Origin: Bombyx mori
Lineage: Eukaryota > Arthropoda > Insecta > Lepidoptera > Bombycidae
Reading direction: 5' to 3'
DNA: 64,000 nt
NCBI RefSeq assembly: GCF_030269925.1
Contig: NC_085123.1
Span: 2,604,001-2,668,000, forward strand
Each line of letters starts with the position of its first letter. Position 1 is the stretch's first letter. A model generated the notes under the pieces. The model did not search any database and was not told where the DNA came from. It saw only the letters and a list, made by a program, of their open reading frames with translations. The translations under genes and the position numbers were made by a program. Below are positions 45,167-54,299 of this stretch, piece after piece.

Positions 45167-45599
45167 ACTGTAAGCATGACATTTAAAAACGCTCCCTTGA
45201 ATGACTTAGTTTGGTAAAAAAAAATCTTCGAATTTGAACGAATTGATTTGAAAGAATTTGTTCCCTTGTATGCCATTAAAACACTGTCAGAAGCAAGGTC
45301 CGAATCAAAGCTATATAAATGAGCTATTAACATTTAAACAGCTTATATGTAGTCTGTATAGAGGTGGCAGCAATTCGGACTCCCGGCTTTTGCTATCCCG
45401 CTGGGTTCATCACTAGTATGACCAAGCTTTGATTTTTTAACCTATTCAATGTAATTAATAATAGAGGACTACAATGATATTATTATTATATAGTAACTAT
45501 ACATTACATACTCAAATAGAATCCTTTATAAGATATTCTATCCTAAGACGTACCATAAAAAGCCATATGCTAAGTAAAGGAAAAGACGTTAGGTGTATT
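45167..45599. other. Unassigned
   Basis: No feature supported. Confidence 0.35.
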
Positions 45600-45888
45600 T
45601 TTACTTACACGGTGAAGGAATAAATAGGACCTTATAAAAAAACCTACAAAATTTACAAATTTGCGTAATGAATACCGGTATAATGAGTCCGCACATGTAG
45701 GTAACACCACCTTTCCAACTTCTGCCGTAAATTAGTTAAGTATTTCGGTGTGAAGGGCGGGGCAGCCGTTGTATTAAAAAACTCATGTCTCAAGGTCGGT
45801 GATGGAATTGACATTTTTAACGTCTATTGGTTCCCGTAACCACTTAATACCAGGTGAGCCGTGAGCTCATCCAGTCATATTAGGTCAA
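45600..45888 (+). mobile_element. Bm1 SINE, old
   Basis: Retains part of the linker ('ttacacggtgaaggaataaa') through the body ('gtgtgaagggcggggcagcc') to 'gtgagctcatccagtcat'. Many substitutions; the head is lost. Confidence 0.65.
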
Positions 45889-46114
45889 TGTAATTACACA
45901 CAAACTGCCTTACAATTTTCCTTATTTAATTTGGATTTTTAAAATGTTTACAGAAGTTGAACAATACATACCAATAGAACAGACAGAAAATTTGCATGCA
46001 CTATTTACTAGTGACCAAAAAACTACTTCTTAACTTGGATATTTTAAATCAAGAATTAAATAATCACTGATCTATATATTTCTTTGAATGTACAATCGAC
46101 AATATTTCTTTCAG

Positions 46115-46232
46115 GAATGTCTCGACCGGCTTGAAACCATGGAGCCTCCAGTCGCGTGCACGATCGAAAGACTTCGTAGAGAGTGAGTCCCGTTTATATC
46201 CCGCACAAAGGAAAACTACCCGCAAACGAATG
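46115..46232 (+). CDS. Candidate internal exon
   Basis: A good 3' splice-site context ('aatatttctttcag') precedes 46115. Two donors are possible: GTGAGT at 46183 or GTAATT at 46233. With phase 1 the long version stays open and reads NVSTGLKPWSLQSRARSKDF VESESRLYPAQRKTTRKRM, basic and serine-rich. With the short 68-nt exon another frame reads ECLDRLETMEPPVACTIERL RR before a stop just past the donor. Both are more protein-like than neighbouring AT-rich frames. I cannot identify the protein or find partner exons nearby. If real, the window is intronic for a plus-strand host gene. Confidence 0.3.
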
Positions 46233-46309
46233 GTAATTTCAATTTATCTCGACTTCTAGTTAGTAGACTTTTTTTTTATTTTGTAGCGTGATTTTGCAAT
46301 TGAAAAATT

Positions 46310-46348
46310 GCGAATCTAGGTTCGCGTGCTCGATGGGAAACCATCGAG
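46310..46348 (+). other. Two adjacent hairpins, one with GAAA loop
   Basis: CTCGATGG-GAAA-CCATCGAG (46329-46348) is a perfect 8-bp stem closed by a GNRA-type tetraloop. Just before it GCGAA..TTCGC (46310-46325) forms a weaker stem. No host gene or TE context identified. Confidence 0.35.
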
Positions 46349-46648
46349 TTTGGAAAAAATCAACTCAACTCATTTCTCAATACGATATGTGTAAGAATTT
46401 AATTTTTTAAAAGTCGATAACGCCGTAAATACTACTCAGAACAGATTTTTTTTTTATGAAAATTATATCGTATGAAGTTGTGAAAATTTTGTAAGAGGAA
46501 TTGTCAAATAGTTTCATTAGAGACCATAGGAATTACAAATTAAATACTGCCTCCCACCTTCCGAAACTTTTAATTATTTTTAACAATCTTCTTTCCCATC
46601 AAACAGTAAAGCAGCGGTCGGGGAACCGGGGTAAATTATCCCAAATTT

Positions 46649-46943
46649 TTTTTTTTTTATTGCTTAGATGGTTGGACGAGCTCACAGCCCACCTGGTGTT
46701 AAGTGGTTACTGGAGCCCATAGACATCTACAACGTAAATGCGCCACCCACCTTGAGATATAAGTTCTAAGGTCTCAGTATAATTACAACGGCTGCCCCAC
46801 CCTTCAAACCGAAACGCATTACTGCTTCACGGCAGAAATAGGCAGGGCGGTGGTACCTACCCGCGCGGACTCACAACAGGTCCTACCACCAGTAATTACG
46901 CAAATTATAATTTTGCGGGTTTCACTTTTATTACACGATGTAA
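46649..46943 (-). mobile_element. Bm1 SINE with linker
   Basis: Poly-T, 'attgcttagatggttgg', 'cccacctggtgttaagtgg', 'ctaccaccagtaattacgc', 'aaattataattttgcggg' and 'ttattacacgatgt'. It breaks in the linker before the tRNA-like head. Confidence 0.85.
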
Positions 46944-47299
46944 AATGGGGTAAAATGAAATTTTGGGGAGTAAACAAGAAACTTTTGTGACTAAAAAGTA
47001 TATATTGTAGTGAAACTTCTTTAGAATCGTTGTGATTTGAAACTCGATGAAACAAAACGATTTTTTTTTTTTTTTTTTTTAATTTATCATGGTTGCTATA
47101 TTAGGAAAGATGCTAAAAAGAAGAGATTTCGTTATTTTTTGTTCTTCGCCATAGGGTTAATGTCAACTTACACAAAAATATTTTGGGGTAGTAATTAAAA
47201 AAGTTCCCCGACCGTTACCGTAAAGTATGACTGCTGCAGGATGGTAGGGTCACAATAATACGCCACCAGTTATATATTCTTCTTCTACTCAGTCGTACA
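46944..47299. other. Unassigned with a T22 run
   Basis: A T22 run near 47061-47082 could be the tail of a minus-strand retrocopy, but the sequence beyond is not recognised. Confidence 0.35.
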
Positions 47300-47487
47300 C
47301 CAGCCCACTGAGTTTCTTGTCGAGTCTTCTCAGTGGGTCGCGTTTCCGATCCGGTGGTAGATTCTGCGAAGCACTACTCTTGCTAGGGCCAGTGTTAGCA
47401 AATTCTCTCAGGTCGAGCTCACCTACCCGTCCGCGCGTAGCTGGAATAACCTCTTAGGCTACCAACAAATAGTTAGGGAAAAAATCA
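47300..47487 (+). mobile_element. JB LINE 3' end
   Basis: 'ccagcccactgagtttcttg', 'cttctcagtgggtcgcgttt', 'gatccggtggtagattctg', 'ctcttaggctaccaac', 'gttagggaaaaaa'. Stem I is perfect. Confidence 0.7.
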
Positions 47488-47665
47488 ATGAGCTCACAGT
47501 CCACATAGTTACCGGAGCAATTGTCTTCAGAACCTAAAAGCCTTGCAACATGAACCCTATGTCTCTCTATAATAGAGTAAGTAGTAGAGTATTACGGCTC
47601 CCTTCAAAACGAAACGCATTACTCCTTCGCGGCTGAAATAGACTGAACGGTGATATTCAGCCGTA
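47488..47665 (-). mobile_element. Bm1 fragment, decayed
   Basis: 'gagctcacagtccacatagt', 'ccttcaaaacgaaacgc', 'attactccttcgcggctga'. Several deletions. Confidence 0.5.
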
Positions 47666-47782
47666 CAATAAAAATTAACAAGAAATTAAAAAAGTAGAAA
47701 AGTTATATGGAAGAGTGCGTAAACAGATAATTACGCACGTACTTCGATGACGTCATGATATCATGTAGAAATTAATGCCGGC

Positions 47783-48229
47783 TTGTTTTTATTGCATAGA
47801 TGGGTGTACGAGCTCACAGCCCACCTGGTGTTAAGTGGTTACTGGAGCCCATAGACATCCACAACGTAAACGCTGCCATGAGATAATAATATGTGTTCTA
47901 AGGTCTGAGTATAGTCACAACAGCTAGAAGAGTGGGGCCCTTCAAACCGAAATGCATTACTGCTTCACGGCAGAAATAGACAAGGTGGTGGTACCTACCC
48001 GAGCGAGCTCACAAGAAGCTCTACCACCAGTAATTACGCAAATTATAATTTTGCGGGTTTGATTTTTATTCACGACGTTATTATTACTTCACCGTGGAAG
48101 TCAATCGTGAACATTTGTTAAGTACGTATGTCATTAGAAAAATTTGTACCCGCCTGCGGGATTCGAACACAGGTGCATCGCTCAACACGAATGCACCGGA
48201 CGTCTTATCCTTTAGGCCACGACGACTTC
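47783..48229 (-). mobile_element. Bm1: Full-length Bm1 SINE
   Basis: Complete minus-strand copy from poly-T through to the head 'ggccacgacgacttc'. The A box (TGGCCTAAAGG) and B box (GTTCGAATCCC) are both intact, so it could in principle be transcribed by Pol III. Small indels in the body ('gctagaagagtggggccc'). Confidence 0.85.
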
Positions 48230-48245
48230 CACGTGCCACCTTCGA

Positions 48246-48421
48246 CTTTTACTAATAACAGGCTCTCTCTTATGTGAGATGAACGGGCTCTTCATCCCGA
48301 CTGAACATTAAACAACACTTAGAAAACTCTCAATAAATAGGTACGGTATTATAAGTAATAAAGCACTTACGCATGTGCTAAATTAAACACAAGAAACAAC
48401 ACGTATCTATAAGTATAGGTA
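48246..48421 (+). repeat. Direct duplication, copy 1 (empty site)
   Basis: 'aataacaggctctctctta' through 'caataaataggtacggtat', 'tataagtaataaagcactta', 'cgcatgtgctaaattaaaca'. The same segment recurs at 48882-49306, where a Helitron-like element is inserted. Copy 1 is uninterrupted. Confidence 0.7.
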
Positions 48422-48423
48422 TA

Positions 48424-48850
48424 TCTATACTAATATTATAACACTGAAGAGTTTGTTTGTTTGAACGCGCTAATCTCAGGAACTACTGGTCAGATTTAAA
48501 AAATTCTTTCAGTGTTAGATAGCCCATTTATCGAGGAAGGCTATAGGCTATACAACATCACGCTATGACTAATACAAGCGGAGCACAAAAAAAGAATGTT
48601 TCAAAATCGGGGTTTTTTTCACTTTTGAGAGCTTCCGCTGCGTGCGCTGCAACGATTAAAGTTTCACTAACATACATGTATGACAGAATTGTTGCTCTTT
48701 AAAAGATCTAAAAAAAAAAGTCCGCGACAGCATATGTCTATATGTTAAGGTTGGCTCACTATAACGTTTTTTATGCTAACCAAATTTGTTCTAAAATAAA
48801 GCATTATTTGTGAACTATTCCACGCGGACGAAGTCGCGGGCAAAACCTAG
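48424..48850 (+). mobile_element. Helitron-like element H2 (Lep1-type)
   Basis: Starts TCTATACTAATATTATAA after an A and ends GGGCAAAACCTAG before a T. The sub-terminal hairpin GCGGAC-gaa-GTCGC is close to the one I remember for the lepidopteran Lep1 Helitron family. Interior 'aacgcgctaatctcaggaac', 'gcccatttatcgaggaagg'. Non-coding. Confidence 0.65.
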
Positions 48851-48881
48851 TGCAGTATACAGTACCAATACATTCAGTACC

Positions 48882-49306
48882 AGTTTTACCAATAAAAGGC
48901 TCTCTCTTACGTCAGATGAACCGGCACTTCATCGTGACTGGACATTATACACCACTTGCAAAACTCTCAAGAAATAGGTACGTTATTATAAGCGACTAGC
49001 TGTACCCGTCCGCTTCGCTGGGCATTTAGAATTAACATTATTATTTCTCACCCCCACAAAGATTCTCATCATTAACGCCCCCGCAACTGGTGTTAGGAGT
49101 TCAACACTCATATAAATATTAGCCTATCCATTAAGTACATGTATTTTCTACATGGATACCAAGTTTCAAGTCAATCGGATGCACGGTTCAGTAGTTATAA
49201 CGGAACATCCGTAATAACCACTGTAGATTTATATATTATTATATTATAGATAAGGCACTTACGCATGTGCTAAATTAAACACAAGAAACAACACGTATCT
49301 CGAATA
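48882..49306 (+). repeat. Direct duplication, copy 2 (filled site)
   Basis: Matches copy 1 at roughly 85-90% by eye: 'aataaaaggctctctctta', 'gaaataggtacgttat', then, after the 255-bp H4 insert, 'taaggcacttacgcatgtgc' and 'acaagaaacaacacgtatct'. Confidence 0.7.
48996..49250 (-). mobile_element. Helitron-like element H4, with reconstructable target
   Basis: Plus strand CTAGCTGTACCCGTCCG... to ...TATTATATTATAGA. Removing it joins 'ttataagcga' to 'taaggcactt', which corresponds to 'ttataagta-ataaagcactt' in copy 1. The insertion is therefore between A and T with no TSD, as expected for Helitrons. Confidence 0.75.
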
Positions 49307-49673
49307 AATCGAATAAAACGTAATTGCAATGCAACTATAATAATATATTTATTATCTAGATTATGCCAGATTATATTCATGCAGGTGTTTCTAGTTCATT
49401 ACACTGCCGCGGTGATGTGAGCGCATTCCGTCATGCAGTCAGAGATAGCAATCTCCGGCTCGTATACAAACATAGATGATAATTTCGTTGGCACAAAATG
49501 TGAAGGATTGCTTCGACAGGCAGAATACGTACTTCGGTTTCTGGGTAATTGTTTCTTCAGGTTTACAGACAGCGAAATGCGCTAGGTCGAATCCGACATT
49601 TCCAACTCAACTTATGTTTGCTGTTTGTTTATAAGTTTGTTTACTTTTGACATTTATAATTAACTAGCTTTTG
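49307..49673. other. Unassigned
   Basis: No feature supported. Confidence 0.35.
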
Positions 49674-50081
49674 CCCGCGACTTCGTCCGCGTGGAATAGT
49701 TCACAAATAATTGTTTATTTTAGAACAAATTTAGTTAGCATAAAAAACGTTATAGTGAGCTAACCTTAACATATAGACATATGCTGTTGCGGACTTTTTT
49801 AGATCTTTTAAAGCGGAACAATTCTGTCATACATTATTTTAGCGAAACTTGAACCGTTTCTACAGCGCACGCAGCGGAAGCTCTCAAACGGGAAAAAGCC
49901 TCGATTTTGAAACATTTTTTATTAGTGCTCCGCTTGTATTGGTCTTAGCGTGATGTTATATAGCCTATAGCCTTCCTCAATAAATGGGCTAACACTGAAA
50001 GAATTTTTCAAATCGGACCAGTAGTTCCTGAGATTAGCGCGTTCAAACAAACAAAGTCTTCAGCTTTATAATATTAGTATT
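49674..50081 (-). mobile_element. Helitron-like element H2 (Lep1-type), inverted
   Basis: Plus strand CTAGCTTTTGCCCGCGACTT..., with the hairpin GCGAC-ttc-GTCCGC, to 'ttataatattagtatt'. The 5' terminal TC is lost. Inverted relative to 48424-48850, 0.8 kb away. Confidence 0.65.
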
Positions 50082-50199
50082 AAATTTTAGAATGAAGGCG
50101 TAACATAGACGTATGTGTAGTGGTTACGGTCACTGAAGGTAATTTTCATCACTAAAGGCTTAAAAAAATTTAGCTTCATTCAAATTGAAATCCACAATA

Positions 50200-50447
50200 T
50201 TTTTTTATTGCTTAGATGAGTGGACGAGCTCACAGCCCACCTGATGTTAAGTGGTTACTGGAGCCCATAGACATCTACAACGTAAATGCGCCACCCACCT
50301 TGAGATATAAGTTCTAAGGTCTCAAGTATAGTTACAACGGCCGCCCCATCCTTCAAACCGAAACGCATTACTGCTTCACGGCAGAAATAGGCAGCGTGGT
50401 GGTACATACCCGTGCGGACTCACAAGAGGTCCTACCACCAGTAAAAT
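50200..50447 (-). mobile_element. Bm1 SINE, headless
   Basis: 'ttttattgcttagatgagtg', 'agcccacctgatgttaagtg', 'cgaaacgcattactgcttc', 'gtcctaccaccagtaaa'. Close to consensus. Confidence 0.85.
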
Positions 50448-50867
50448 TACAGTTACTTACTATAATACTATTTCTCCACTGCACGCGACTGGCAAAATTT
50501 CATTAATAGCTGAGTTTCCAAAACTCAACACGTCACACCAAACCGTCAATTGCGGTGCGAATAACGTTGGGAACACAGAGAATTAGCTCGCACCACGAAT
50601 AACAACCGCGAAACAAGTTATTTATTGACACGCAGATTCGTAGTCCAACAAGACGAATAGCGCACTTCTAATTACCCTGCCAACGTGGAAATACAGCTTC
50701 CATTACAAACATAGTGTACATGATTACTAGATTATAATGTTCTATTAATTGTCGAACGCAGAAAACGTTCGTGTTACAAGCTACAAGACCCGTACATGCT
50801 AATTTTGTATGTGTGTATCTCATGACGGCAAGTTGTTTGTTAAATTGAAATTTCCTGTTTTTATTTA
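50448..50867. other. Unassigned
   Basis: No feature supported. Confidence 0.35.
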
Positions 50868-51286
50868 AATATATATTAATACGTGAAGCAAAAACTTTGT
50901 ATCCCTTTTTGCGAAAATTTCGCGGACGGAGGAGTATGAAATTTTCCACACTTATAGAGAATATAGAGAAGAAGTGCACAATGCTAATATTTTTTTAAAA
51001 TAATGCATAAAAGATACATTAAATCGATAAAGAAAACATTACACACACTACATACCATGTATTTGACGCACACACGCATGCATACTATTTATTGTCAAAC
51101 TTTTGTTCTTGACGTCTGTTGTCAAATTGAGAATAGATTAAATATTGTTTGTCTTTGTTAATATTTTTTATAGTGTAGCCTTGGCGAAATTTGTGATTAT
51201 AGAAGTATAAAATACAATCATAATAGTGTACAAACTTACAATTCCAATTTATTATAGTCGAATTTCGACTACTGCGGGACCTCTAG
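50868..51286 (+). mobile_element. Helitron-like element, family H5
   Basis: Ends GGGACCTCTAG before a T. The 5' end has lost the initial TC ('atatattaatacgtgaagc'). The interior is nearly identical to 59456-59876. Confidence 0.65.
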
Positions 51287-51350
51287 TTTAAATAAAATGG
51301 CATTAATTTTCGAACGATACAAAAATTATGGGTTTAACTAACACGCGTCA

Positions 51351-51362
51351 GATGTGTAACCT
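51351..51362 (+). repeat. Target-site duplication, left copy
   Basis: 'gatgtgtaacct' here and again at 52485-52496, right after the poly(A) of the JA element. Confidence 0.8.
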
Positions 51363-52194
51363 CGCCGACGACACGACTGTTTACTATTCCAGTAGAAACA
51401 AGTCCCTAATCGCGAAGAAGCTTCAGAGCGCAGCCCTAGCCCTAGGACAGTGGTTCCGAAAATGGCGCATAGACATCAACCCAGCGAAAAGTACTGCGGT
51501 GCTCTTTCAGAGGGGAAGCTCCACACGGATTTCCTCCCGTATTAGGAGGAGGAATCTCACACCCCCGATTACTCTCTTTAGTCAATCCATACCCTGGGCC
51601 AGGAAGGTCAAGTACCTGGGCGTTACCCTGGATGCATCGATGACATTCCGCCCGCATATAAAATCAGTCCGTGACCGTGCCGCGTTTATTCTCGGTAGAC
51701 TCTACCCCATGATTTGTAAGCGGAGTAAAATGTCCCTTCGGAACAAGGTGACACTTTACAAAACTTGCATAAGGCCCGTCATGACTTACGCGAGTGTGGT
51801 GTTCGCTCACGCGGCCCGCACGCACATAGACACCCTTCAATCTCTACAATCCCGCTTTTGCAGGTTAGCCGTCGGAGCTCCGTGGTTCGTGAGGAACGTT
51901 GACCTACACGACGACCTGGGCCTCGAATCTATACAGAAATACATGAAGTCAGCGTCGGAACGGTACTTCGATAAGGCTATGCGTCATGATAATCGCCTTA
52001 TCGTAGCCGCCGCTGACTACTCCCCGAATCCTGATCATGCAGGAGCCAGTCACCGTCGACGCCCTAGACATGTCCTTACGGATCCATCAGATCCAATAAC
52101 CTTCGCACTAGACGCCTTCAGCTCTAGGAGCAGGCTTAGGGACCTCGGTAACCGTACTCGTCGAACTCGACAAAGAGTTCGCCGTGCAACCTAA
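51363..52194 (+). pseudogene. JA reverse transcriptase, C-terminal 277 aa, 5'-truncated
   Basis: The open frame formally begins in host DNA at 51328; native sequence starts at ADDTTVYYSSRNKSLIAKKL, the catalytic -ADD- of motif C, so fingers, palm motifs A and B and the endonuclease are missing. It continues with LGQWFRKWRIDINPAKST (the W-R-D-NPAKS block of Jockey-like RTs), VKYLGVTLDASMTFRPHI, GRLYPMICKRSKMSLRNKV, LYKTCIRPVMTYASVVFAHA (thumb) and GLESIQKYMKSASERYF, and ends QRVRRAT before TAA. No internal stop. It cannot act as an enzyme alone. It is the reference for naming the JA and JB fragments in this window. Confidence 0.8.
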
Positions 52195-52206
52195 CCCATG
52201 AATCAG

Positions 52207-52257
52207 CTCGCTGAGTTTCTCGCCGGATCTTCTCAGCGGGTCGCGATTCCGATCCGG
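52207..52257 (+). other. H-type pseudoknot in JA 3' UTR
   Basis: Stem I: CTCGCTGAG (52207-52215) with CTCAGCGGG (52232-52240), one U-G pair. Stem II: CCGGATC (52223-52229), inside the stem I loop, with GATCCGG (52251-52257). Compared with JB, the central A-T pair of stem I is G-C here, a compensatory change. The proposed fold is inference from base pairing. Confidence 0.5.
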
Positions 52258-52419
52258 TAGTAGATTCATTCGCGAAGCAGCTGCTCTTGAGCTGTTAGGT
52301 CTCCTTCGGAGGCGCTCGGGTAGCTGTTAGCAAATCCCACCCCTCCTGGCTGAGCCTTTGCTCGCCCACCTGTCCTGGTGAAACTGGAAAGGCCTCCGGG
52401 CCACCAGTAATCCTTCAAT

Positions 52420-52486
<67 letters not shown>

Positions 52487-52529
52487 TGTGTAACCTGCAG
52501 AAACATTATACCTCATTCTTTCGCGAACT

Positions 52530-52702
52530 GTGTGCTTAGTGCGAGTTTCTTAACGTTCTCGATAGCGTAAAAGTTAAACCAATTCTGTATGCAGTTGGAA
52601 TAGCGCCCCTAGCGGCAAACGTTCGCAAACAATCCCATTCCATACAAATATGAGCTAACTTTTACGCTATCGAGAACGTTAAAAAACTCGCACTAAGCAC
52701 AC
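52530..52702. mobile_element. MITE with about 47-bp TIRs
   Basis: GTGTGCTTAGTGCGAGTTT then 'taacgttctcgatagcgtaa' on the left is mirrored on the right with one or two mismatches, leaving a 75-nt interior. No coding capacity. No clear TSD. It lies 33 bp beyond the right TSD of the JA insertion. Confidence 0.65.
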
Positions 52703-52838
52703 TGAATCGTATTGATGTAGATGTGTTTGTCTCTCATTAGTGTCGCCTTTCAAGTGTCGTTTCCGTGTCATCGATTTTCAAATCGTAACGATAGTAAAAA
52801 ATTGTGTTCACGAACTGCCTGAGAACTTTTTAGTTTAG

Positions 52839-52890
52839 GGCGCTTCGGCAACTGTTAGCAAACCTCCCTTCGTGGCTGAGCCTTTGAATA
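52839..52890 (+). mobile_element. JA 3' UTR scrap
   Basis: 'gcgcttcggcaactgttagc', 'aaacctcccttcgtggctg', 'agcctttga' parallel 52312-52360. Confidence 0.45.
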
Positions 52891-53542
52891 TACCAACAAG
52901 TCATAGCAATGTGGACAGTCATTACTTTATCAATCGAAAAAAAAAAACCACGTGTGGCACTCGGGGACTGCCGCGGTAAAGCTATTGCATAGCGTTGTTT
53001 ATCAACTTATGCAATTATAAATAAACAATAATAATTTAATATAAAAAAAAAAATAAGACCGCGCCATATTTATAAACATTAACAAAAGCAAAACTTTTAC
53101 TGTCCCCTTCACACTCGTAAGCTGACCGCGCTGGAGAGAGATGGGCAGACTTTTCATGATGCGCATACAGTGCGACGCCACGTCGCGCGCTTATTCACAA
53201 ACACTACACAAGCGCAACGTGTCAATGTGTTGAACGCGAGCTATAGTAACCGGCAAACTTCGTGAGCAAATGACCTTGACTGCGCAGAACCGAATTTTAG
53301 ATCACTTTGGTGGTGAGGGTGAGGCGCGACGGCAGGGGAAATCGTATCGAGCGCGTTATTGGTAGATCAGTCGAACCTTGCGTCCCGCACCGCGCCCTCA
53401 TTCCGCTTGCTCCCAAAAGTACGCTTGCGTACAGTGGAAAGTCTATCGTTATTAACGTTAAGTTATTTGTTATAATTACTTGTGGACTTTGTTGCCATTG
53501 CTATTTGTTGAGTGTTTGTTGATTTTTTATAAAACATACACT

Positions 53543-53914
53543 ATGCCGCGACAAACTGGTGTACTATTCAAAAGAAAGGGTAGAAAAATTGTGTACGACG
53601 TATATTGCTTCATTATAAAACAGGGGAAGAATGATATGGAAAAATTAAAACAGACTTCGGAAGTAACAAAACCATCAGTGAGTACTGTTAGGTGCATTGT
53701 TATTAAGGAAGCTAAAGGCTCTGGCTTGCTCGCCGTGTTTCGGACTCCTGGTAAGAAAAGATCAAGGAAGAAGAAAGTTACCGGAATGGATAGTTTCGTT
53801 CAATCTGTAATAAAAAGATGTAATCATAAGTTTCGCTTCTTGTTATGTAGTTACATAACAAGCAGCGAAACTCCGTACTGTAGAAAGGCTTCGAAAAATT
53901 TAAAGAAGATATAA
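53543..53914 (+). pseudogene. Transposase N-terminal (DNA-binding) part
   Basis: Starts ATG at 53543 (MPRQTGVLFKRKGRKIVYDV); an earlier in-frame Met at 53480 adds 21 hydrophobic residues and is unlikely. RGRK-VYDVYCFI and KPSVSTVRCIVIKEA look like the helix-turn-helix region of IS630-type insect transposases. TPGKKRSRKKKVTGMDSF, then VIKRC, is the linker I recognise from that family. It ends KASKNLKKI at a stop after 123 aa. Downstream, other frames still show family sequence (SLRRIVKEL, then KLVIEKSNIRLLRIEYLQK, then YTDEPYVD, the expected site of the first catalytic Asp), with stops between. Confidence 0.65.
53830..53871 (+). other. 42-nt inverted repeat inside the transposase frame
   Basis: GTTTCGCTTCTTGTTATGTA faces TACATAACAAGCAGCGAAAC across 2 nt: 20-nt arms with two mismatches. 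It encodes FRFLLCSYITSSET, so the palindrome sits in what should be ordinary coding sequence. Confidence 0.6.
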
Positions 53915-54110
53915 ATTCTAATGGCTCGGAATGAAGCTTACGACGTATTGTGAAAGAGCTAATCTTCAGATGAAAAAAAAGAACAGAAAATAATCTTAAG
54001 CTGGTAATTGAAAAAAGTAACATTCGATTACTACGAATCGAATATCTTCAAAAAATAATTAATTATACACAAAAAAGAAGACCGAATCGACCGAGTTGTA
54101 AACTACACCG

Positions 54111-54299
54111 ATGAGCCCTATGTCGACTAATCACGATGATAGCGACTCGGGTGATGAAAACAGTGATGATGATGATGGTCAAGATTATGATAACGAAAAA
54201 AAAATTACAAATACCAGCTTCGCTTCAACTGAACCAAGACCTGGCAACAGCTCTAGTTTTGACTTAATAGAAGGAATATCTATTTTACCCCTAGATTAA
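54111..54299 (+). pseudogene. Transposase C-terminal acidic tail
   Basis: The frame after the deletion reads NHDDSDSGDENSDDDDGQDY DNE and ends LIEGISILPLD before a stop, like the acidic, PLD-ending tails I recall for this transposase group. It is joined directly to the YTDEPYVD segment at about 54108-54135, so the DDE core between the first Asp and the tail is gone. Confidence 0.55.

Larger units (their letters stand above)
51363..52484 (+). mobile_element. JA, young Jockey-type LINE insertion
   Basis: 5'-truncated retrotransposon of 1122 bp bounded by a 12-bp TSD (51351-51362 and 52485-52496). It starts inside the RT catalytic motif (ADD), continues through an open RT C-terminal frame and a 3' UTR of about 230 bp, and ends in a 62-nt uninterrupted poly(A) (52423-52484). 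The long pure poly(A), perfect TSD and open frame all say recent insertion. The autonomous source copy is elsewhere. Confidence 0.85.

Noticed and set aside
46115..46182. Match of ECLDRLETM to a phosphodiesterase-like (dunce-type) segment
   Set aside because: Resemblance is limited to a few residues and the following sequence does not agree, so I do not name the protein.
51442..51657. 71-aa minus-strand ORF
   Set aside because: Antisense shadow of the JA reverse transcriptase frame.
52423..52484. Assembly artefact (62 A in a row)
   Set aside because: It is the expected 3' end of the JA insertion, with a perfect TSD immediately after it.
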